Shown: positions 35,207 to 43,758, counted from the stretch's first letter. The stretch: DNA of 64,000 bases from Spyradosoma sp004558035 (GCF_050314555.1 NZ_JBNPNH010000001.1:1-64000), one strand, 5' to 3'. Translations and numbers: made by a program. Notes: generated by a model not told the origin, from the sequence alone.

Positions 35207-35599
35207 AAAACGCTCGGCGGCGGAGTTTCTCGAAGAAACTAAAAGCGACTTACGCAACCCCGTCATCGCGGCGGCGATTTCGCGAATCCGCGGCTTCAGC
35301 GCTGCGAGCTCGGTTTCCGCAAGATAACCGAAATCACACGCGAGCTGAAGCTGGCAATAGACTTCGAGCAGAGAACCGTAGGCGATTTCCACGAAACGGA
35401 CATGTTCGACGACGGAACGCCGTGAACTGCCTTCCGCGAGATTCGAAGGCACGGAAACGACGGCGCGACGAAGCTGCTGCGTAAGCGCGAACAGCTCGCT
35501 CTGCGGAAATTTTTTCGTCAGCTCGTAAACGTCTTTCGTGAACATCCTCGCCTTTTGCCAAACCTGCAGGCGCTCGAAAGAAAACAGCGTCGTCTTCAT
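35198..35599 (-). CDS. Four-helix-bundle protein (23S rRNA intervening-sequence type)
   Basis: 133-residue member of the four-helix-bundle family first seen in intervening sequences of 23S rRNA genes. The family start FERLQVWQKARMFTKDVYEL is followed by LTQQLRRAVVSVPSNLAEGSSRRS and EIAYGSLLEVYCQLQLACDFGYL. Function is unknown. It sits between lutA and lutB, within an inverted octamer repeat, where no gene is expected. Such genes are scattered and spread as small cassettes, so insertion into an existing lut operon is likely. Confidence 0.88.
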   Translation of the reverse strand: MKTTLFSFERLQVWQKARMFTKDVYELTKKFPQSELFALTQQLRRAVVSVPSNLAEGSSRRSVVEHVRFVEIAYGSLLEVYCQLQLACDFGYLAETELAALKPRIREIAAAMTGLRKSLLVSSRNSAAERFDP

Positions 35600-35602
35600 G
35601 CC

Positions 35603-35640
35603 TGTCTGTAACCTCCTAACCTGCTAACCTTTAACCTCTT
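35603..35640. repeat. TAACCT octamer repeat, right arm
   Basis: TAACCT begins at 35609, 35617, 35625 and 35632 (periods 8, 8, 7). It is the reverse complement of the left arm at 35179-35206, and the two arms enclose the four-helix-bundle gene exactly. Confidence 0.8.
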
Positions 35641-35642
35641 AT

Positions 35643-36359
35643 TCAGAAGTTCGCGAGGATTTCGGCGACGTGAATCGTCTTGAAGGGCAGACGGTTGCGC
35701 GAGGCGTAGCCGCCGATGTTCATCAGGCAGGAGGCGTCCAGCGAAGTCACGTACTCCGCGCCGGTCTCGACGATCGACGCCGCCTTCTTCTCGACCATCG
35801 CCGTGGAGATTTTCGGGAATTTCACGGAAAAGGTCCCACCGAAGCCGCAGCACGATTCCGCCTCGCCCATCTCGACGAGCTCGAGCCCGCGGACTTTCTC
35901 CAGCAGCGCGCGCGGCTCGCGCTTCGCGCCGAGCATGCGCAGGCCGTGGCAACCGTCGTGAAACGTCACCTTGTGCGGGAACGACGCGCCCAGATCCGTG
36001 ACGCCGAGCACGTTCACCAGAAACTGCGTGAACTCGAACGTCTTCGCAGCGAGCGCCCGCGCGCGCGCCTCGTCGGCGGTGCCCTTGAAGAGATCGCCGT
36101 AGCCGTCCTTCATCATCGCGATGCACGAGCCCGACGGTCCGACGACGACCTCGGCGCTTTCGAAGACGTCCAGCGCGCGCTTCGCCGCTTCCCGCGCCTC
36201 CTTCCAGAAGCCGGTGTTGAACGGCGGCTGTCCGCAGCAGGTCTGCCGCTCCGGAAAAAGGACTTCGTGGCCGAGTTTTTTCAGGATCTTCACGCACGCC
36301 ATCCCGGCGTCCGGAAAATATTGATCGACGAAACAGGGGATAAAAAGGCTGACTTTCAT
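35643..36359 (-). CDS. lutA: Lactate utilisation protein LutA (CCG domains)
   Basis: LutA belongs to the cysteine-rich CCG domain family that binds a non-cubane iron-sulfur cluster. The two CCG motifs are FPERQTCCGQPPFNTG and GEAESCCGFGGTFSVK, each in a duplicated half of the 238 residues. It is the first gene of the lut operon; lutB follows only after the inserted four-helix-bundle gene. A promoter-like TTCACT-16-TTTAAT is upstream on the minus strand, divergent from the ssrA promoter. Confidence 0.92.
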   Translation of the reverse strand: MKVSLFIPCFVDQYFPDAGMACVKILKKLGHEVLFPERQTCCGQPPFNTGFWKEAREAAKRALDVFESAEVVVGPSGSCIAMMKDGYGDLFKGTADEARARALAAKTFEFTQFLVNVLGVTDLGASFPHKVTFHDGCHGLRMLGAKREPRALLEKVRGLELVEMGEAESCCGFGGTFSVKFPKISTAMVEKKAASIVETGAEYVTSLDASCLMNIGGYASRNRLPFKTIHVAEILANF

Positions 36360-36367
36360 TGCCGAAA

Positions 36368-36395
36368 ATTAAACACCTTCCCGCGCGAAAGTGAA
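36368..36395 (-). promoter_or_regulatory. lutA: Candidate promoter of lutA
   Basis: On the minus strand TTCACT (36395-36390), a 16-bp spacer and TTTAAT (36373-36368) end 8 bp before the lutA ATG. The spacing to the start is very short, so the transcript would be nearly leaderless. Confidence 0.3.
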
Positions 36396-36413
36396 GCATG
36401 GAGTTGCGCGCGC

Positions 36414-36442
36414 TTGACACGAGAACGCGCCGCGGGCAGAAT
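36414..36442 (+). promoter_or_regulatory. ssrA: Sigma-70 promoter of ssrA
   Basis: TTGACA (36414-36419), an exact 17-bp spacer and CAGAAT (36437-36442). Transcription would begin near 36449, about 56 nt before the mature tmRNA 5' end, leaving a leader for RNase P to remove. Confidence 0.65.
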
Positions 36443-36504
36443 TCCGCGAATCTTTCGTTCTTTGTCAGGGTTCCGGCGCGACCTGTTCCCTGCTCCGTTT
36501 TTTT

Positions 36505-36887
36505 GGGGATGTTCCGGATTCGATTTCGGCAAATAGGTTGCGGCTGCACGCGGAGGATGATGCTCGGCCTCCTAAATCATGCATCGCCACGTCAAATGGC
36601 AAAAACAACACCATCGCGTTCGAACGCAGCAATGCGTTCGCGCTTGCCGCCTGAAGTTGCGGCACGGTTACGCGCGCCCACGCCTGCCTAAGCGCGCGAG
36701 CCGTCAAAAAAGCAGGTAAAACTTCGGACTTGTCCGCATTCCCGCGAAGCGAAAAACGGGAACGCGGATAGGCTCTCCCGGGCGCCGCCGCCCCAAGGAA
36801 GGCCGAATTCCAAACGTACGGCTAAGCGTGTAGACGTCGCCTCCGAAAGGCCGAAAGACAGGGGTTCGACTCCCCTCATCTCCACCA
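36505..36887 (+). ncRNA. ssrA: tmRNA (ssrA)
   Basis: Transfer-messenger RNA for ribosome rescue. The 5' GGGGATG pairs with 3' CATCTCC, followed by A and encoded CCA. The T arm is GGGGTTCGACTCCCC. The tag frame ends GCG CTT GCC GCC TGA at 36654 and reads GKNNTIAFERSNAFALAA if the resume codon is GGC 36598-36600; the ALAA end is the classical protease signal. The resume codon is inferred and could be one codon upstream. Pseudoknot-like pairs fill 36655-36800; one stem near 36735-36765 carries a copy of the CGGGAACG word. It is 383 nt. The many short open frames here are not genes. Confidence 0.92.
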
Positions 36888-36903
36888 CTTTCCTTCCCAA
36901 ATC

Positions 36904-36943
36904 GCCCGCAATCCCGCATAAACAAAGGGATTGCGGGCTTTTT
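36904..36943 (+). terminator. ssrA: Factor-independent terminator of ssrA
   Basis: A perfect 12-bp stem GCCCGCAATCCC/GGGATTGCGGGC (36904-36915 with 36927-36938) is followed by TTTTT, 17 bp past the tmRNA 3' end. Confidence 0.92.
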
Positions 36944-37056
36944 CGCGCCCGCCCTTCCGCGGCGCGCGCGCCTCACTTTTCTAATTGCGCGTTCCCGCGC
37001 GGAAGTTTCTAATGAAAAGCAATCCGACCAAATCTTAAAATCCAGACGTTTTTCCT

Positions 37057-38847
37057 ATGAACGACACGAACGAAACGCCCGATTCCGAAAACGCGGAAAT
37101 CGACCTGAGCTCGCTTTCCTCGCTTGATTTCAATCCGGACTGGGCCGCCGACGACGCGAAAAAAATCTCCGTGGAACGCTCGAGCCGCCCGGAATTCCGC
37201 GGCAGACCGCGCCGCGACTTCGACCGCGCCGACGCGCCGCGGGAACGCCGTGAAACCCGCGATCGCCGCGGACCGCGTCCGCCGCGCCGCGAAGAAAGCC
37301 GCTCCGAGAGCGAAGCGCCGCGCGCGCCCCGTTTCGCGGACTCCGACGCGCCGCGTTCCCGCGAAGGAGGCAAGCCGCCGCGCCGCGGAAACGACCGTCG
37401 CCGCCCGCCTTCCCGCGACGGCAACCCGCCGCCGATGCGCGTCGCCGACGTGATGATCTACCCGGAAGACAAGCCCTTCACCGTGCTCGCGAAGGCAATC
37501 AAGAATTCCGCGCGTACCTACGTGCTCTTCGAAATCGCGAAAATCATCCTCGAAAAGCCGGAGCGCTTCGCGGTCGTCGTCACGCCGCTTCAGAAAAAGG
37601 ATAAGGCCGGCAAGCCGATTCCGAGCGACAAACCGCTCCCGCCCTTCTACGTCAGCGTTCCCGACGGCATGCCGTTCCGCAACGAGCAGGACGCGTTCGC
37701 GCACGTCTTCAAGAATCACCTCGACAAATTCTTCGACGTCGAGGAAGTCGAAATCGAGGCGCCCAAGGGCAACTTCACGATGATCGCCAAATGCGGCTTC
37801 ACGAGCGAGCTGCTCGCGCCGCCGAACTACCACGCCTATCAGCAGATTCTCCGCGACTGGCACGCGGCGAACTTCCCGAAGATGCCGTTCGAGAAATTCA
37901 TGTCGCGAGTCGAGACCGTCAAGGATCCCGAAGCCATCGCCGCGTGGTCCGAAAAGATGAAGAAGCGCACGCGCTTCGTTCTCAAAAGCCGCAAGGACGG
38001 CGAGCCCGAATCCTTCGACGACGCCGGCGCCGCCAAGGCGTTCGTCGTCGCCTCGCGCAAGAACGAGGCGGTGCGCGAGACGAAGCAGGTCCGCATCTCC
38101 GGCACGCTCGTCGAAAAAATGCCGCTCGGCCCGCTGAAGGCGAACATCGAGCGGGAAATCGAATTCCAACGCAAGTTCCCGCTCAACACCGCCAACGGCT
38201 TCCGCGGGCGCCTGCGCCATCTCGGATTCTTCCTTTACAAAAAAGGTCCCAAGGGCATCACCCTCGTCTGCGGCGTGAAGCGCAAATTCCGCACGCCGAG
38301 CTCCGTCTTCTCGGACACGATTCAGCGCGTCTTCGATTTCCTCGAAAAGAATCCCGGCACCGCGATTTCCGAGCTGCCGAAGAAGATGCTCGGCATCGGC
38401 GCCGAAACGGAAGCGAAGCCCGAAGCCGCGCCCGCCGAAACCGAGACGCCCGCGCCGACTGAAAACGCCGCGCCCGCGCCGTCCGCCGACGAGGAAGCGC
38501 TCGCGAAGGAGCTGGTCGGCACCGTCCGCTGGCTCGTCACCGAGGGTTACGTCGCCGAAATGTCCGACGGCAAGCTCTACGCGCATCCGGTCATGACGGA
38601 AGCGCAGGCGAAAGCGGCGGAAAAGGCGGAACAGCCTCTCGAACGTCCGGAAATTCCCAGCGTGGAATGCCCCGGCGACGACATCGGCGGCGCCGTTCCC
38701 GAAGCGCCGGAACCGCTCATCAAGGTCATCGGCTCGCTTTCCGCGGAAGCGGCGGAAGGTGTCTCCGCGGAAACGCCGGCGACGGAAGAAGCGGCGCCCG
38801 CGCCCGAAGAAAAATCCGAGCCGCCCGCTTCCGAACCGGAAGCCTGA
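37057..38847 (+). CDS. Uncharacterised protein with Arg-rich N-terminus
   Basis: 596 residues, family not recognised. Residues 1 to about 125 are disordered and rich in Arg, Asp, Pro and Ser (RRDFDRADAPRERRETRDRR), like RNA-binding tails. A globular core follows at about 130-430 (for example VMIYPEDKPFTVLAKAIKNS, SFDDAGAAKAFVVASRKNEA, GFRGRLRHLGFFLYKKGPKG). Residues 430-596 are acidic Ala/Glu/Pro repeats interrupted by a short winged-helix-like stretch (LAKELVGTVRWLVTEGYVAEM). The design resembles a nucleic-acid-binding protein, but this is inference. A terminator built from the inverted CGGGAACG word follows. Confidence 0.75.
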   Translation: MNDTNETPDSENAEIDLSSLSSLDFNPDWAADDAKKISVERSSRPEFRGRPRRDFDRADAPRERRETRDRRGPRPPRREESRSESEAPRAPRFADSDAPRSREGGKPPRRGNDRRRPPSRDGNPPPMRVADVMIYPEDKPFTVLAKAIKNSARTYVLFEIAKIILEKPERFAVVVTPLQKKDKAGKPIPSDKPLPPFYVSVPDGMPFRNEQDAFAHVFKNHLDKFFDVEEVEIEAPKGNFTMIAKCGFTSELLAPPNYHAYQQILRDWHAANFPKMPFEKFMSRVETVKDPEAIAAWSEKMKKRTRFVLKSRKDGEPESFDDAGAAKAFVVASRKNEAVRETKQVRISGTLVEKMPLGPLKANIEREIEFQRKFPLNTANGFRGRLRHLGFFLYKKGPKGITLVCGVKRKFRTPSSVFSDTIQRVFDFLEKNPGTAISELPKKMLGIGAETEAKPEAAPAETETPAPTENAAPAPSADEEALAKELVGTVRWLVTEGYVAEMSDGKLYAHPVMTEAQAKAAEKAEQPLERPEIPSVECPGDDIGGAVPEAPEPLIKVIGSLSAEAAEGVSAETPATEEAAPAPEEKSEPPASEPEA

Positions 38848-38862
38848 GCGCGCTTTCGCGAC

Positions 38863-38902
38863 GAAAAAAGGGCGTTCCCGCACCGCGCGGGAACGCCTTT
38901 TT
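38863..38902. terminator. Terminator made of an inverted CGGGAACG pair
   Basis: GCGTTCCCGC and GCGGGAACGC (38873-38882 and 38887-38896) form a perfect 10-bp stem with a short loop, flanked by AAAAAA and TTTTT. It lies between two convergent genes (ending at 38847 and 38915) and can serve both. Confidence 0.9.
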
Positions 38903-38914
38903 CACGTCCTGACT

Positions 38915-39922
38915 TCACGGGGACGGCGGCGTTTCCGCGTCCGCGAACGCGACGTCGCAGAAGATCATGCGGTGATCGCTCGCGGAAACAACGCCGCCGA
39001 TCGGCGAGCGGACGCGCGAAAGCGCCTCGTCCGCGACGCGCCCTTCCCCACTCAGCGCCGGCGAAAGAAAGACGTGATCGAAGACCGAACGGTATCCGTA
39101 TCTGGAATTTGAATACGTCCAGCGCGCGCCCGCGGAATCGCGGGAATCGAGCCGCCGCAGAAATCCGCCTTCCGAGAAGACGCGCACGGGAGCGCTCTCG
39201 GGCTCGTCGTTGAAGTCTCCGAGCAGCACGCACGCGTTCCCGCCGATGCGGAGCAGCACGGCGCGCGCGCGGCGTGCCTCCGCGAGCCGTTCCGCCGCGC
39301 ATTCGGGATCGCTCTCGTCGCGCGTGATCTTGCTCTTCAGGTGCAGCGTGAAGACGCGGACCGGAGCCGTCCCCGGCGCGGCGACCTCCGCGCCGAGCAG
39401 CCCGCGCGACATGGCGTCCTTTTCCGGAAAGCGGAAAATTTCGCGGAACGGCAGACGCGAGAGCAGCGCGACGCGGCGATGCGTGTCGCGGCCGCTCAGC
39501 ACGACGCGGTGCGGGAACGCGGCGCCGACGCCCGCGCCTTCGAGATCCAGCGCGAGTTGGTCGAGCTGCTTGGCGCCGCCGATCTCCTGCACGGCGAACA
39601 CGTCGGGATTCACCGCGAGAATGAGCCGGCGCAGCGCCTCGCGCTCGCTCCGCGGCTTCGCCCAATGGCGCTTGTAGACGCCGTCGTCGGTGCGGCGGTT
39701 CGTGCTGAGATAGTTGAACGAATTGATCGAGGCGACGCGGAGCGTTCCCGCGCGCTTTTCGGGAACGGGCTCGACGGTTTCGCGCGCGGGAAGCCCGGCG
39801 GCGGGAAGCGCCCCGAAGCCGCCGCCGTCTCTGAGCGCGTCGCAGCGCGCGAGCGCGCAGAAAACGCCCGCTCCCGTCAGAAACGCGGCAGCGAACGCCG
39901 CGATCTTACGCCAACTCGCCAT
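38915..39922 (-). CDS. Endonuclease/exonuclease/phosphatase family protein, exported
   Basis: 335 residues with an N-terminal membrane or signal segment (KIAAFAAAFLTGAGVFCALA) followed by the Mg-dependent EEP fold. Its motifs are ASINSFNYL, PDVFAVQEIGG, LHLKSKI, VLLGDFNDEP and SASDHRMIFCDV. The family includes DNases, phosphodiesterases and lipid phosphatases, so the substrate cannot be read from sequence. Export suggests a role on extracellular nucleic acids or phospholipids. Because the genome carries an uptake-like word, an exported nuclease is worth noting, though no link is shown. Confidence 0.85.
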   Translation of the reverse strand: MASWRKIAAFAAAFLTGAGVFCALARCDALRDGGGFGALPAAGLPARETVEPVPEKRAGTLRVASINSFNYLSTNRRTDDGVYKRHWAKPRSEREALRRLILAVNPDVFAVQEIGGAKQLDQLALDLEGAGVGAAFPHRVVLSGRDTHRRVALLSRLPFREIFRFPEKDAMSRGLLGAEVAAPGTAPVRVFTLHLKSKITRDESDPECAAERLAEARRARAVLLRIGGNACVLLGDFNDEPESAPVRVFSEGGFLRRLDSRDSAGARWTYSNSRYGYRSVFDHVFLSPALSGEGRVADEALSRVRSPIGGVVSASDHRMIFCDVAFADAETPPSP

Positions 39923-39953
39923 GCCGACAAGAGAACGCCGAAAAGCTCCGAAG

Positions 39954-40009
39954 TCAAAAAAAACTTGAGGAGCCGAGAAGCGATCACTTCCCGGCTCCCC
40001 GAGTTTTTA
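39954..40009. terminator. Terminator after fumarase
   Basis: A long imperfect hairpin (CTTGAGGAGCCGAGAAG at 39964-39980 with CTTCCCGGCTCCCCGAG at 39987-40003), with A and T runs on the outside, lies between the fumarase stop (40027) and the start of the upstream-reading gene. Confidence 0.8.
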
Positions 40010-40026
40010 AAGCTCTCGACCCGCTT

Positions 40027-41667
40027 TTACGCCTTCGGGCAGACGGGCTTGATCTGCTTGAAGAAGTCGTTGCCCTTGTCGTCCACGAGAATGAACGCCG
40101 GGAAGTTTTCGACTTCGATCTTCCAGATCGCCTCCATGCCCAGTTCGGGATACTCGACGCATTCGATGGACTTGATGTTGTTCTGCGCGAGAATCGCCGC
40201 GGGACCGCCGATCGAGCCGAGGTAGAAGCCGCCGTGCGCCTTGCACGCGTCCGTCACCTGCTGGCTGCGGTTGCCCTTCGCGAGCATGATGAGCGAGCCG
40301 CCGTGCGCCTGGAAAAGGTCGACGTAGGAGTCCATGCGCCCCGCGGTCGTCGGTCCCATCGATCCGCACGCCATGCCTTCCGGCGTCTTCGCCGGACCCG
40401 CGTAGTAGATCGGGTGGTCCTTGACGTATTGCGGGAGCTCTTCGCCGCGGTCGAGGCGTTCCTTCAGCTTCGCGTGAGCGATGTCGCGCCCGACGATGAT
40501 AGTGCCGTTGAGCGAGAGGCGCGTCGCGACGGGATACTTGGAAAGTTCCTTGAGGATTTCCGGCATCGGGCGGTTGAGGTCGATGCGGACCGCGTCGCCT
40601 TCTCCCGCGCGGCGGAGCTCCTCGGGAATGAGCGAGCCGGGATTGTCGTCGAGCTTTTCGATCCAGATGCCGTCCTTGTTGATCTTGCACTTGATGTTGC
40701 GGTCGGCGGAGCAGGAGACGCCCATGCCGACGGGGCAGCTCGCGCCGTGACGCGGAAGGCGGACGATGCGCACGTCGTGCGCGAGATATTTTCCGCCGAA
40801 CTGCGCGCCGAGCCCGATGCGGTGCGCTTCGGCGAGCACCTGCTTTTCCAGCTCGACGTCGCGGAACGCGCGGCCGAACTCGTTCCCGCTGGTCGGGAGC
40901 TCGTCGTAGTAGTGCGTCGAGGCGAGCTTCACCGTGAGCAGATTCTTTTCCGCCGAGGTGCCGCCGATGCAGAACGCGACGTGGTAGGGCGGGCACGCGG
41001 CCGTGCCGAGCGTCTTCATCTTTTCGACGAGGAAGGGCACGAGCGTCTTCGGGTTCAGCAGCGCCTTCGTCTCCTGATAAAGATAAGTCTTGTTCGCGCT
41101 TCCGCCGCCCTTCGTGACGCAGAGGAACTTGTATTCCATGCCCTCCGTCGCCTCGAGGTCGATCTGCGCGGGCAGGTTACACTTCGTGTTCACTTCGTCG
41201 TACATCGTGAGCGGCGCGTTCTGCGAGTAGCGCAGATTTTCCTCGGTGTAGGTCTTGTAGACGCCGAGCGAGAGCGCTTCCTCGTCGCAAAAGCCGGTCC
41301 AGACCTGCTGGCCCTTTTCGCCGTGAATGATCGCCGTTCCCGTGTCCTGGCAGAGCGGGAGCTTGCCCTTGCAGGCGACTTCCGCGTTGCGCAGGAACGT
41401 GAGCGCGACGTATTTGTCGTTCTCGCTCGCGTCGGGGTCGCGGAGAATCTTCGCGACCTGCTCGTTGTGCGAGCGGCGCAGCATGAACGAGACGTCGCGG
41501 AACGCCGCGTTCGCCATCGCGGTGAGGCCTTCCTTGGCGATCTTGAGGACGGGAACGCCTTCGAACTCGCTCACGGAGACGTAATCCTTCGTGAGCAGAT
41601 AATACTCGGTCTTGTCTTCGCCGAGCGGGAACGGGTGCTGATATTTGAAGGGAGGGATATTTGCCAT
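40027..41667 (-). CDS. fumA: Fumarate hydratase class I (4Fe-4S)
   Basis: Oxygen-labile iron-sulfur fumarase that interconverts fumarate and malate. Cluster cysteines are in LPLCQDTGTA, TAACPPYHVAFCIGGTSAEK and the C-SAD region; the beta domain has CGSMGPTTAGRMDSYVD and KGNRSQQVTDAC. From ATG 41667 it has 546 residues, as in E. coli FumA/FumB; the longer open frame upstream is not conserved. Use of the oxygen-sensitive class I enzyme agrees with anaerobic life. It is a single gene between two terminators. Confidence 0.96.
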   Translation of the reverse strand: MANIPPFKYQHPFPLGEDKTEYYLLTKDYVSVSEFEGVPVLKIAKEGLTAMANAAFRDVSFMLRRSHNEQVAKILRDPDASENDKYVALTFLRNAEVACKGKLPLCQDTGTAIIHGEKGQQVWTGFCDEEALSLGVYKTYTEENLRYSQNAPLTMYDEVNTKCNLPAQIDLEATEGMEYKFLCVTKGGGSANKTYLYQETKALLNPKTLVPFLVEKMKTLGTAACPPYHVAFCIGGTSAEKNLLTVKLASTHYYDELPTSGNEFGRAFRDVELEKQVLAEAHRIGLGAQFGGKYLAHDVRIVRLPRHGASCPVGMGVSCSADRNIKCKINKDGIWIEKLDDNPGSLIPEELRRAGEGDAVRIDLNRPMPEILKELSKYPVATRLSLNGTIIVGRDIAHAKLKERLDRGEELPQYVKDHPIYYAGPAKTPEGMACGSMGPTTAGRMDSYVDLFQAHGGSLIMLAKGNRSQQVTDACKAHGGFYLGSIGGPAAILAQNNIKSIECVEYPELGMEAIWKIEVENFPAFILVDDKGNDFFKQIKPVCPKA

Positions 41668-41764
41668 AAGTGGGAAACAGCTTAACGCCTGGCGCCCGAA
41701 GATTAAAGAACAAAGCGCGCGGGAACGTTTGCGTTTCGGACGGGAACGCTTAGACTGCCGCGCC

Positions 41765-42865
41765 ATGCAGAATTTTCGACCGCTCATTTTTTCGGAAACC
41801 AGGGAAACGCTCGCGGCGGCGCTCGAGGCGCGCGGCGAAAAGCCGTTCCGCGCGACGCAGATTCTCGAATGGATCTACAAGAAGCGCGTGCGCTCGTTCG
41901 ACGCGATGACGAACGTTCCCGCGGGAACGCGCGCGTGGCTCGCGGAGACCTACGACTTCATGCCCGCCGAGCTCGTCGCGAAAAGCGAGCAGTCGGACGA
42001 CGTCACGGAGAAGTTTCTGCTCCGCATGCGCGACGGCGCGCTCGTCGAATGCGTGATTCTGCGCGCGCCGCAGGAAGTCGCCGGCGAGGAGCGTTCCCGC
42101 AAGACGGTGTGCATCTCCACGCAGGTGGGCTGCGCGCAGGGTTGCAGGTTCTGCGCGAGCGGGCTCGCGGGCTGGAAGCGCAATCTGGACGCGGGCGAAA
42201 TCGTCGCGCAGCTCATGTTCGTGTGCTGGGAGGGCGGCGACAAGGGCACGCGCGAAACGGGCTTCACGGATTTCGACAACATCGTCGTCATGGGCATGGG
42301 CGAGCCGCTGCTGAATCTCGACGCAGTGATGCGCGCGCTGCGCGTCGCGAACGCGCCGTGGGGGCTCGGCGTCGGCGCGCGCAGAATCACGATCTCCACG
42401 AGCGGCGTCGTGCCGAAGATCCGCGAGCTCGCGGACGACCCGATGCAGTTCCGCCTCGCGATCAGCCTGCACGGCGCGACGGACGAAGTGCGTTCCCGCA
42501 TCATGCCCGTGAACCGCAAATGGCCGCTCGCGCAGCTCGTTCCCGCGGCGAAGGAATTTTCCGAAAAGCACGGCCGCATGATCACGCTCGAGTTCATTCT
42601 GATCGAGGACGTGAACGACTCGAACGAGCAGGCGCGCCGGCTCGCCGAAATCGCGCGCGAGCTCCACGCGCACGTGAACCTGATTCCCTACAACACCGTC
42701 GAGGGGCTGCCCTGGAAACGTCCCTCGGGCAACCGCCAGATGCAGTTTCTGAAAACGCTCCAGGAACGCCGCGTTCCCGCGACGCTGCGCCGCGAAAAAG
42801 GCCACGACATCGACGCCGCCTGCGGCCAGCTCCGCCTCCGCCACCTCGACAAGGAAGGCGCGTAG
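41765..42865 (+). CDS. rlmN: Radical-SAM 23S rRNA/tRNA A2-methyltransferase RlmN
   Basis: RlmN methylates C2 of A2503 in 23S rRNA and of A37 in some tRNAs. The radical-SAM cysteines are C123, C127 and C130 (GCAQGCRFCASG). A GMGEPLLN motif and the C-terminal catalytic cysteine in HDIDAACGQL are present. It has 366 residues from ATG 41765. The gene carries several copies of the CGTTCCCGCGG word, including the palindrome at 41914-41929 that encodes VPAGT. Confidence 0.96.
   Translation: MQNFRPLIFSETRETLAAALEARGEKPFRATQILEWIYKKRVRSFDAMTNVPAGTRAWLAETYDFMPAELVAKSEQSDDVTEKFLLRMRDGALVECVILRAPQEVAGEERSRKTVCISTQVGCAQGCRFCASGLAGWKRNLDAGEIVAQLMFVCWEGGDKGTRETGFTDFDNIVVMGMGEPLLNLDAVMRALRVANAPWGLGVGARRITISTSGVVPKIRELADDPMQFRLAISLHGATDEVRSRIMPVNRKWPLAQLVPAAKEFSEKHGRMITLEFILIEDVNDSNEQARRLAEIARELHAHVNLIPYNTVEGLPWKRPSGNRQMQFLKTLQERRVPATLRREKGHDIDAACGQLRLRHLDKEGA
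41914..41929. repeat. Palindromic pair of the CGGGAACG word inside rlmN
   Basis: A perfect 16-bp palindrome identical to those in smc and glgC, encoding Val-Pro-Ala-Gly-Thr in a protein unrelated to both. Confidence 0.9.
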
Positions 42866-43006
42866 CGAGGCTTCCCGCCGAGTTCTCGGGCGCCCGGCCT
42901 TCGCCGCGCGGGCTTCCGCGCGAAGTTTCTGTTCGACTTTCGGCGGCGATTGCGCAAGACTGAAGGCACATTACTTCTTCGGTCAAACCCCTACCCCATT
43001 TACCCC

Positions 43007-43678
43007 ATGAAGACAGGCGTCATTTTTGCTTGGGACGGCGTCGTCCTGAACTCCGCGGACTACCACAAACGCAGCTGGGAAGCGCTCGCGGAAGAGCACG
43101 GCTTCGTGCTGCCGTCGGGCTACCTGCGCAAGACTTTCGGGCGCGACAACTGCGCCGTCATCATGTCCGTGCTGAACTGGACCTCGAATCCCCGCCGGGC
43201 GGAAGAGCTCGCGGAACGCAAGGAGGCGCTGATGAGGCAGATTTTCGCGGAAGAGACGCCGGAGCCGCTCCCGGGAATCCGCACGCTGCTCAACGCGCTC
43301 AAGGAACGCGAAATTCCCTGCGCCGTCGCCTGCCCCGTCTTCCGCGAAGAAGTCGATTTCGTCCTGGAAATCCTCGGGCTGACGGGAGCGTTTTCCGCCG
43401 TCATCGCCCACGGGAACGTGCAGACGAGCGTCGGCTCTTCGGAAGCCTTTCAGCTCGCGGCGAAAGCCGTGGACCGCGCGCCGCGGGACTGCATCGCCGT
43501 GCTGAGCACGATTTCCGGCGTCGAGGCCGCGCGCGCCGCCGGCATGACGACCGTCGCCGTCGCCACCGTCAACCCGCGGGAGCTGCTCGAACGCGCCGGC
43601 GCCGACGCCGTCCTCGACAGCATGCGCGAGCTCGATGCCAGCACGATTTCCGCGCTGAGCATCCTCCGCCGCAGCTGA
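43007..43678 (+). CDS. HAD-fold protein lacking the catalytic residues (pseudoenzyme)
   Basis: 223 residues with clear similarity to beta-phosphoglucomutase-like HAD phosphatases (VIFxxDGVVLNSADYHKRSWEALAEEHG; SGVEAARAAGM). The catalytic motifs are gone. The nucleophile aspartate of motif I is A8 (VIFAWDGV; D10 is kept). The motif II serine region reads VACPVF. The motif III lysine (GKPxPD) reads SVGSSE. The motif IV acidic pair (EDS) reads LST. Such a protein should not hydrolyse phosphate by the HAD mechanism and may bind or regulate instead. The fold assignment is firm; the role is unknown. I chose ATG 43007, where homology begins. Confidence 0.85.
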   Translation: MKTGVIFAWDGVVLNSADYHKRSWEALAEEHGFVLPSGYLRKTFGRDNCAVIMSVLNWTSNPRRAEELAERKEALMRQIFAEETPEPLPGIRTLLNALKEREIPCAVACPVFREEVDFVLEILGLTGAFSAVIAHGNVQTSVGSSEAFQLAAKAVDRAPRDCIAVLSTISGVEAARAAGMTTVAVATVNPRELLERAGADAVLDSMRELDASTISALSILRRS

Positions 43679-43758
43679 CGCGTTCCCGCGTTTTTTGAAA
43701 AACAAGACGAATTCCGGCGCGGACGACGCTCTTTGAGACTGAATCACAACAAAAAATC

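Noticed and set aside
35179..35640. Insertion sequence in the lut operon
   Set aside because: The enclosed gene is not a transposase, and no target duplication could be identified by eye.
36465..36976. Short protein frames over the tmRNA
   Set aside because: The region is fully explained by ssrA, its promoter and its terminator.
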